NCBI GenBank assembly: GCA_964019425.1
Contig: OZ025866.1
Coordinates: 1 to 64,000, forward strand
From: Flectonema sp. DT1601
Taxonomy: Eukaryota > Euglenozoa > Diplonemea > Diplonemida > Diplonemidae
DNA length: 64,000 nt
Direction: 5' to 3'
The notes beneath the pieces are model-generated. The model did not search any database, was not told the DNA's origin, and saw nothing but the letters and a program-made list of their open reading frames with translations. The position numbers were made by a program, and so were the translations under genes. Positions 56,992-64,000 of the stretch are shown piece by piece; position 1 is the stretch's first letter, and every line of letters begins with the position of its first letter.

Positions 56992-58854
56992 TCACCCCGT
57001 GAGGTACAGTAAAGCAGTCTGAGACGTCGCCTGAGTTTGACGGAAAGCAGGACAATAACAAGCCGGTCCTGGAGCCTGAATGATACTGTGATACTCCCTT
57101 CCTTGTTTCGGAAATGTCATTCCGAGAGACTGATTCAGAGTATCGGAGACGTCATAAAAAGGAGCCGCAGTCGCAGAAGACGAACAACCAAACGGGTCTC
57201 TCTTAACAGATTGAGAACATGTTTTCCATTTTATTCCTTTACGAGAATGAATACCTCCTTCAGGTGTGTACGTTCCAGGACCTGGAGAATCAATTATCGA
57301 CGTTTCTACCCTACTTGAGTGAGCAACTGAAATACCTTTCATCTTACCAGTTGTTACTTCTGTTGGATTATACGAGTTGGGACTCGGGTTTGTGTTCGAT
57401 GAAACATTCATCGAAGTCCTCCCACCACTCTCAAATGATATAACACTCTTTGACGATCTCTTCTTCGTTAACACATCACCACCTGAAGTGTTATACATAG
57501 CTGGTCCTGGTGATGACACTGGCAGATGTTGATTGAAATTAAAAAAACGATTTGCCTTAGAAAACGTACAGCCTTTCCTTTGATGTGCTTGCGGAGGGTC
57601 TAAAGATTCACTGTGAGGAGGAGCAGCAGAATAGTTACTGAGATTGTGTAGTGAGGGTCTCTTTGATTTAACAAAAGAGACGACAGGGTCATTCGGGTGA
57701 ATAACATTAGAAGCTTCCACAGTGTCATAGGCTCCGGGTCCGGGAAAACCTTCGTTTGCGGCAGCTTTCATCCTGGCTGATTTAGAGAAAGTTGGGGCAC
57801 CTGAGTTGAATACTCCGAAACTCTTATTCACAGTCATGTCGTCACATTCTGATAGCAGATCAACTTTCTTCTTCCTTCTCACTGGTTCTTTTTCGTATGG
57901 AAGTTTTCGAATTGTCTTTCCCATCACCCACTTTGGTCCATTCGGAATAAAGTCAACAGAATTTTGATAGTCTCCAGGACCTGGTTTTGATCCGATCTCA
58001 GCATCTCTTTTCCTCGCTGTTGCGAATTTAATTCGTGGAGTTGATCTCGTGGATGGGTCGTTGGGATTGTATTTCCTGTTTTTTTTACGAGTTGGGTATT
58101 ATCCGTGTTAAAAATATAATAAAAAAAAGATAAAATGTGATCACCGTGAACAACACATCACCGACTGTCTCGAACTGATAAACAAATCAGCTGACAAACA
58201 ATGAGTTCCTACGTACGTTAAGATAGGACCTTATCAAGCCACTCAAGACTAACGGTTAGCTGGGCCAAGCGATGCAGCACAGGAAATGGATGGACGCACC
58301 TGTCCGGAAACACCTTCAGCTGCTCATCCAACAGGAGATATGTAAAAGAAAAAAAAAAAAAACAGAACCTCGCTTCCCAATACAATAATGAAAAACACAT
58401 ACCCAGGTCCTGGAACACCCAGAGCGTGGTCGTAGAGAGGTTTCCTGTTACTACCTCGAAATCTTATTTTTACTTTCGTAGTTTTCGGAGGTTCCTGTGA
58501 ATACATAGCAGGTCCAGGTGTATCGCATGGTTTCATCTGAACAGCAGTACTGCAGGCATCGTTGAATCGACCTGCCTGTGCGATGTAGCCACCGTTACGA
58601 CTCTTATCAAACATTGGAACGTAGGCTGCTGGACCCGGAGTAGAACCTCTCAGTTTATGATCTAGATAGCCGTGTGATTCATGAAATACAACAGGGTGGG
58701 GATATGCTACTGGCCGCTTTCCTGCTGATTTACATCGTCTCCTCATTATGTCAGTTAAGTCAACATTGTGACTGCAACTTGTTGGAGCTGATGCGGCACT
58801 CCTGGGACGCTGTATTGGAGGTCTGGGGTGAGGAATATTCGATTCTCCATTCAT
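56992..58854 (-). CDS. Sperm-tail PG-rich-repeat (STPGR) ciliary protein
   Basis: Two exons, 58854-58403 and 58075-56992, with a phase-2 intron joining VPGPG to KYNP, giving 511 residues. About nine PGPxxY repeats are spaced along the protein (TPGPAAY, TPGPAMY, VPGPGKY, KPGPGDY, FPGPGAY, SPGPAMY, SPNSY, SPGPGTY, APGPACY), alternating with basic, Ser-rich, disordered linkers such as FSKANRFF. This is the SHIPPO/ODF3/CIMAP family, microtubule inner or associated proteins of axonemes. It shows the organism is flagellated. The junction falls exactly inside a repeat, which supports the splice model. Upstream and downstream neighbours are on the same strand. Confidence 0.85.
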
Positions 58855-60588
58855 GTTTGTATTTAACTGAGATTAGTATGGCTTCAATAGAATACCAAAA
58901 CTACCCCTGTGTGTGTGTTGTGTGTGAAAAAAAAAAAAAAAAAAAAAATTATTATTTTTACCATCAAAAAAAAAAACAATTAATCTTTTCCAAAAAATTA
59001 TTTTTCACTGACTAAAAATTAACATCAAAAAAAAAAAAAAAAAAAAACAGCTGAGTGGGAACTGAGGAGGGGTGAGAGATAAAAAACGACGTTGATAAAA
59101 AGGAGGGATTGCCCCACCTTTTTTTTTATTAATGCTTAAATTTAATTTTTTTTTTAAAGGAAAAACCAGATATGTTTTTGCGGCAGTACTCCCAAAGAAT
59201 ACATTCTGACTTACCGTCGCAAAAATGATTAACAAAAAGACAAGAAATAAATTATGTCTTTTAGACAGTCAACACAAAGTATTCCGCATTGATACGCTCT
59301 CCACGTTCTTTTTTTTTTTTTTTTTAATTAAAAAAACAATAAATTCCCTTCCACCTACTACCAACATTCGAATTAGGTATTTCACTCGAAGGTATGGTAG
59401 GTAACGTTCCGTGTTTCTTTTTTTTTTTAAATAAACTAAAAAAAAAAAAAAAGATACAGTGATTTTTTTTAAAAAAAAGAGGGAGGGATGGGGAGTATCG
59501 GTGTTCGATATCACTATACCGGAGGACTCTTAACTGGGTTTACCTAAAATTTACAACCCTACGGGGAATCGAACATGCATGACAAGGGATTCGGTAGTGA
59601 TACAAAAAAACTAAAATCAAATAACCGAACAGGGATCAAAAAGTGGAATGACTGTATTTGTCGTCGAAAATCTATTTCACAATTCATTCTCTCTCTCCCT
59701 CCCTGTCCGTCTCAAGCTGCTATTCTAAACAACAAAATGGGGAAAGAGCAAAGTGAAAGGGGGAAGGAAAAAAAAAAAAAGAAGAAGAAGAAAAATAGGC
59801 ACTTATTCGTTTTTTTACACTTTATGAAAAAAGTTATGACGATAAGAGCCAACAACCCTCTTCTTGTTTTTTTTTAAAAGTTTTTTTTTTTTTTTTTTTT
59901 TTTTTGACACGAAAAAAATTCAAAATATTTTTTTTTTTTTTTTTTTTTGTTAATATGAATACAACGAGTACATAATGAAATTAATTTTTTCTTAAATATG
60001 TAAACGTACAAAGAGAAATCTGTTTTTTTTTTAAAAAATAAAAAATAAAAAGGAAAACCTGGCACTTATGAGAACTGAATAATTCAGTTTCACTATTTTT
60101 TTCATGAATTCTAGTTGTAGAAAAACAACCGAGATATTTTCTATTTTATTTTTTTTTTGTCAAATATAAGAATAACTGCAGGGGAGAGAGAGGGTTACAA
60201 AAAAAAACATATTTTTAAGGGAAGAAAAAAAAAGGGCAATCTAAGGGTTTTTGCGGGAATAAGAATAATCACCGCCGACAGTAAATTTAAAAAAAAATAA
60301 AAAAATAAATAAATAAAAAAAAATATAATATTAAATTAATATGATTACACACAATGCACCACGAAGAAATGGAAAAAGGAATTAACTACTTAGTAGTCTC
60401 TACCCGTAGTTTTTTTAAAAAAATCAAAACCAAAAAAAAAAATATATTAAACTTTCTCCGTTGATATGCCTCCTAGCCATACAATAAATTGCTTACGAAG
60501 ACGCTGTAAAGCGTGAACACACTTGCGGTCTTTCAATAAGACGACTTCAGTTTAATAATCTTTTTTTTTGTTAGTTCAGATGTGACGG

Positions 60589-60630
<42 letters not shown>

Positions 60631-60722
60631 AACCTAGAATATCATCTATGGTAGGGCTTACCTTAACTCCACACAAATAATAATAAAATTAAATAATTTT
60701 TTTTTTTTTTTTTTTTTTTTAA
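58855..60722. other. Homopolymer-rich intergenic stretch
   Basis: No gene seen. A and T runs of 15-40 bases are dense (for example 59023-59047, 59880-59905, 60589-60629). A tRNA-like B-box word occurs near 59567-59577 but no cloverleaf forms. Confidence 0.5.
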
Positions 60723-60952
60723 CTACGATTCTCCTATCTTTCCATTCATACCAACAAACTTTTCATAAGAAACTGTCGAAGGATGAGGAGGACCTTGTGT
60801 TGTAAAACTACCTGACATATAAACCATGTCATTCAATCCTTCAGCTGGGAAATCAGCAATCGGAGGTGGTGCTTGACCCATGGAGTTCAGTCCTAAATCT
60901 TTCTCAGTATCTTCATGTGGGTTCAACTCTGGTGGTGGTACAGCATGATATC

Positions 60953-60986
<34 letters not shown>

Positions 60987-61094
60987 AATAGGTTCGTGAT
61001 TGAAATGGGAAATGTGTGGCATTTCATTTCTTCCTGGATTCTGTAATTGTTTTTTTTTTTTTTTTTTTAATTCTGATTTTTTTTTTTTGGTTTG

Positions 61095-61125
<31 letters not shown>

Positions 61126-63031
61126 ATACAAATGAAGGAGGCTCATATTTTGGTTCCACGTGGGTTTCGCCTTCTGGTAGAGTAGGTGGAATACCAGCAG
61201 CCTCGCCTAACATTGGCTGACCCTTCTCTGAAACGTCCAGAAGTGGTTCTTCGAATCCAGTTAGCTGACGATCCTGTTGTTATATTTATAGTGAATTAGT
61301 TTCGTTTGAGTATTATTAGAAAATACCATTCATACCTTTTTGAAATTTAAAACGAAACCAATCGGAGTCAGAATGACTGGAAACCAAAATGAAAACCATC
61401 CAATAACCTGATAACCGGTGGAGTATCCTCCGTATGGCTTTTCAAACGTTTTATTCATTTTTTGAATGAAAAGGAACTGTTGTTGTTGGTTGTTGTTGTT
61501 GTTGTTTTTAAATTACCATATTTTCACACCTAATATATAAAAAAAATCAACATACCAAAAGAACAACAGGTGCGGTAACTCCGAGAGCAAACTGCCAGTA
61601 GGCAGGCATGACACGTCCTTTTGGAGTTCGTTTGTTTCCGATAGTCGCTCTTTTGATACCCGCAGCTACACGATCCCATCCCCAGTCCATTCTGTACATT
61701 AAAGTTTCAACAAGACATGAAAAAATTAGAACCAATGAGGCAGCGAAGTTGTCTACGGTGTCAAGAAGCTGACTACCTCCTCTGGTGCAGTATGGAAGTC
61801 CTAATAAGAAGAAGAAAATAGAAGTTCCCAAAGCAACTTGCCATTGCTCAGCGTGTTTTCCACGAGCCCTGAGTGTGTCGTGAACGTATGTGTTAATAGT
61901 CTCCATCCAAGCAAAAGTTGAGTCAAGACCAAGTGTCAACAACATTATAAAAAATAAAACTGCAAACAAATTACTCGCAGCTCCAAACTGCGACACTCCT
62001 TCAGCCAGAGTAATAAACGCGAGTCCGATTGATGATTTTTGTGCCAAATCCTCAACGGTTCGGCATTCACCATCAGCACCTGCAGAGCAACTCTCCTGAG
62101 CCATAAATCCGATGATTGAGAATACTGCGAATCCACCAACAAATGAAAACATACTGTTACAGGCAGAAACCATTAAATTCACGACATAAACGTCTTCTTT
62201 TGGATTAGTGTAAGAAGACAGAGTGATTGCCGTTCCCATTCCAGGTGATAGTGAAAACAGAATTTGAGCACAAGCGGTAGCCCACATCTCAAATGATGAA
62301 AGGTAATCCCCGTCAAACTTTGCGATGTAGAATTTTACTCCATCCGAAGCACCTTCAAGAGTGGTTGCTCTAATGAGCAAGACCAACAACAAGCATATAG
62401 GCATTCCTACAGTTACGTAGGACACTTTTGCAGATGCAGAAAATCCTTTGTACATCGCACCAAAAACCATCAAATAAACAAGAAACAAAGCCCCTACTAA
62501 ATGAGCCTGTGGAGCACCTGTATCAGAGAGACTCCAGTCTTCGTCAGGTGCGAAGGTATTTAAGACGGTTCGGTACCAAAAGTTTTCAGATGGACTGTAC
62601 GTTCCCTGAAGAGTGTTGGGCGGGTTCGCCTCCTTTGACCAAGGCAATGGATCGACGAAAGAGTAGCACATGTATATAATGGCGTACGCTAACAAGACAT
62701 TGTAATAGGTGAGCACGAAGACTAACATTGCTGCTGTACACCATCCCAATCCTAACCACCTTGGATGCATGGCTTGGTATGCGTACATGGTACTCTTCCT
62801 CGTGTCTTGACCAATAGCAAGTTCAAAAAAGTACAACGGACATGCGACGAAGATCAGACAAAAAAAATAAGCAATTAGGAAAGCTCCTCCTCCATACTTT
62901 CCGACAAGGTAGGGAAATCTCCATATGTTTCCGATTCCAATGGCGTAGCCCATCAAACTAATAAGGTATTCACATGAACTGACTCCAGCACCACGAGCAT
63001 CCTCCTCGCTTCCAGCGGTTGAACCCGCCAT
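60723..63031 (-). CDS. Sodium:neurotransmitter-symporter-family (SLC6/NSS) transporter
   Basis: Four exons, 63031-61556, 61476-61336, 61273-61130 and 61040-60723, all junctions phase 0, giving about 692 residues. TM1 carries the family hallmark GYAIGIGNIWRFPYLVGKYGGG; further spans follow, with SLSPGMGTAITLSSY (TM6-7 region, ion and substrate site) and TLGLDSTFAWMET (TM8). I count about twelve spans, the last (GWFSFWFPVILTPIGFVL) in exon 2. Exons 3-4 give a 150-residue cytosolic tail rich in Pro and Glu, with a poly-Asn run coded by an AAT repeat. It should import an amino acid or related solute with Na+ across the plasma membrane; the substrate cannot be read. Intron 3 begins with a T run of over 30 directly after GTATG and ends in an A run before ACAG. 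Confidence 0.9.
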
Positions 63032-63411
63032 GTTTATTAATGTCTATTCGATGGTGAAAGTAATGAATGAAATATTACATTTTTTAAACAAATAAACAAA
63101 AAAAAAAAAAAAAAAAAAACAGATCCCCCTTAGTTTGTTTATAATTGTTTGTTTTTTATAGATATTTATTATTATTATTATTATTTTTTCCTCATACAGA
63201 TATACTTGTACGATAACTTTTTTTTTTTTTTTTTTTTTTAAAAGTTCTTACCTCTACTGAGAGACAATACAGCAAAAAAGGCTCAGAAATTACAAACATA
63301 GTGAGTAGCGAGAAAGTAGTAACAAATAAAAAAAAAAAAAAAAAAAAAAAAAATGAGAATTTTTCACGTGAACTTTGTGGACCTTTCTAAGCAGTTTCTT
63401 TTTTTTTTTTT
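63032..63411. other. 5' flank of the transporter gene
   Basis: Several A or T runs of 20 or more; no gene. On the minus strand ATCGAATAG lies just 5' of the start and could be a splice acceptor for a leader. Confidence 0.35.
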
Positions 63412-64000
63412 GACCACATCTCTTTCCACATAGGGATACAAGGGTTATGGTTCGTAGGTTATCACGAGTAAGAGCAGTTCGTCTTATTAACGTTTCATAA
63501 CTTTTCTACCTTTCACTGGTTTCTGAAAAACATGAATTGAAATTACGTTTCATCTCACTCTAAACTATCCTGTATACGGTAATTATCATTAATTTTTAGA
63601 ACAGAAAAAAAGTGAGAATAAGAAAAGTATTTATTTCCACAGTTTCCTAACATCAAAAAAGGGTAATAGAATATGTAGTTTTCAGGAGACTTATTCTTAT
63701 GCTACTCGTCCGGTTGTTCAAACAAAAAAGTAAAGTAATGTGACTTTGAAATCTCCAAAACTTTTAATTATCTCCTCACTCAAATTTAAAATCCTTTTTT
63801 TTTTTTTTTTTTGGCCACATCTCTCTTTCCACATAGGGATACAAGGGTTATGGTTCGTAGGTTATCATGAGTAAGAGCAGTTCGTCTTATTAACGTTTCA
63901 TAACTTTTCTACCTTTCACTGGTTTCTGAAAAACATGAATTGAAATCATGTTTTATCTCACTCTAAACTATCCTGTATACGGTAATTATCATTAATTTTT
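63412..64000 (+). repeat. 401-bp direct repeat, about one and a half units
   Basis: Text from 63412 (CCACATCTCTTTCCACATAG) recurs from 63813 with few changes and runs off the window, so the unit is about 401 bp. Each unit starts after a T run. The part at 63589-63707 also matches R4a at 33637-33758, tying this end to the middle of the window. Confidence 0.85.

Noticed and set aside
59497-59605. tRNA-like words, including GTTCGATTCCCC and TCCTCCGGTATAGTGAT on the minus strand, hinting at a permuted tRNA-Asp
   Set aside because: The T-stem halves (GCATG and CCCCG) do not pair and no acceptor stem closes, in either normal or permuted order.

Overview
The window looks like nuclear DNA of a protist, most likely a euglenozoan related to diplonemids or free-living kinetoplastids; this placement is inference. 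The reasons are: a piece of nuclear 18S rRNA whose 530-loop reads CCAGCACCCGCGG, a form I associate with kinetoplastids and their relatives; a tyrosine-recombinase retroelement of the VIPER/TATE type, best known from trypanosomatids, sitting inside a telomere-like array; P-loop/nuclease genes of the Crinkler-RHS kind; and every host gene I can recognise lying on the minus strand. Unlike trypanosomatids, the genes carry spliceosomal GT-AG introns.

Layout. 1-11220: a perfect 8-bp array (GGGTTTGC)n, interrupted at 4724-10628 by an apparently whole retroelement with split direct repeats. 11226-11973: a partial 18S rRNA abutting the array. 12-29 kb: a subtelomere-like zone with three two-exon genes or gene copies of a modular Crinkler/RHS-like family (13.5-15.8 broken, 23.6-26.0 and 27.5-28.7 open), duplicated flanking blocks, a DNA transposon with 160-bp inverted repeats (16.8-19.4), a Polinton-like fossil (19.4-20.5) and a MITE-like element (21.7-23.0). 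29.5-37.8 kb: gene-poor, full of A and T homopolymers, with a broken piggyBac (31.18-32.9) and a short relative of the 16.8 kb transposon (36.0-37.8).

37.8-40.3 kb: a receptor with a Cache-like ectodomain, HAMP and a catalytically degenerate class III cyclase domain. 40.4-48.5 kb: a 266-bp satellite split by an apparently intact DNA transposon (41221-44142). 48.8-63 kb: a co-directional minus-strand run of ordinary genes: inosine/xanthosine triphosphatase, cullin-4-like, a conserved hypothetical, a NADAR-domain protein with two zinc ribbons, a sperm-tail PG-rich-repeat ciliary protein and a sodium:neurotransmitter-symporter-family transporter. The right end carries a 401-bp direct repeat.

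The two most interesting things are the effector-like gene family built from a shared coiled-coil exon plus interchangeable second exons, and the introns: all eleven I could place end in an A-rich tract before CAG with no pyrimidine tract, and nearly all begin with a T-rich stretch, so their ends could pair. All product calls are from reading translated sequence by eye; no searches were run.
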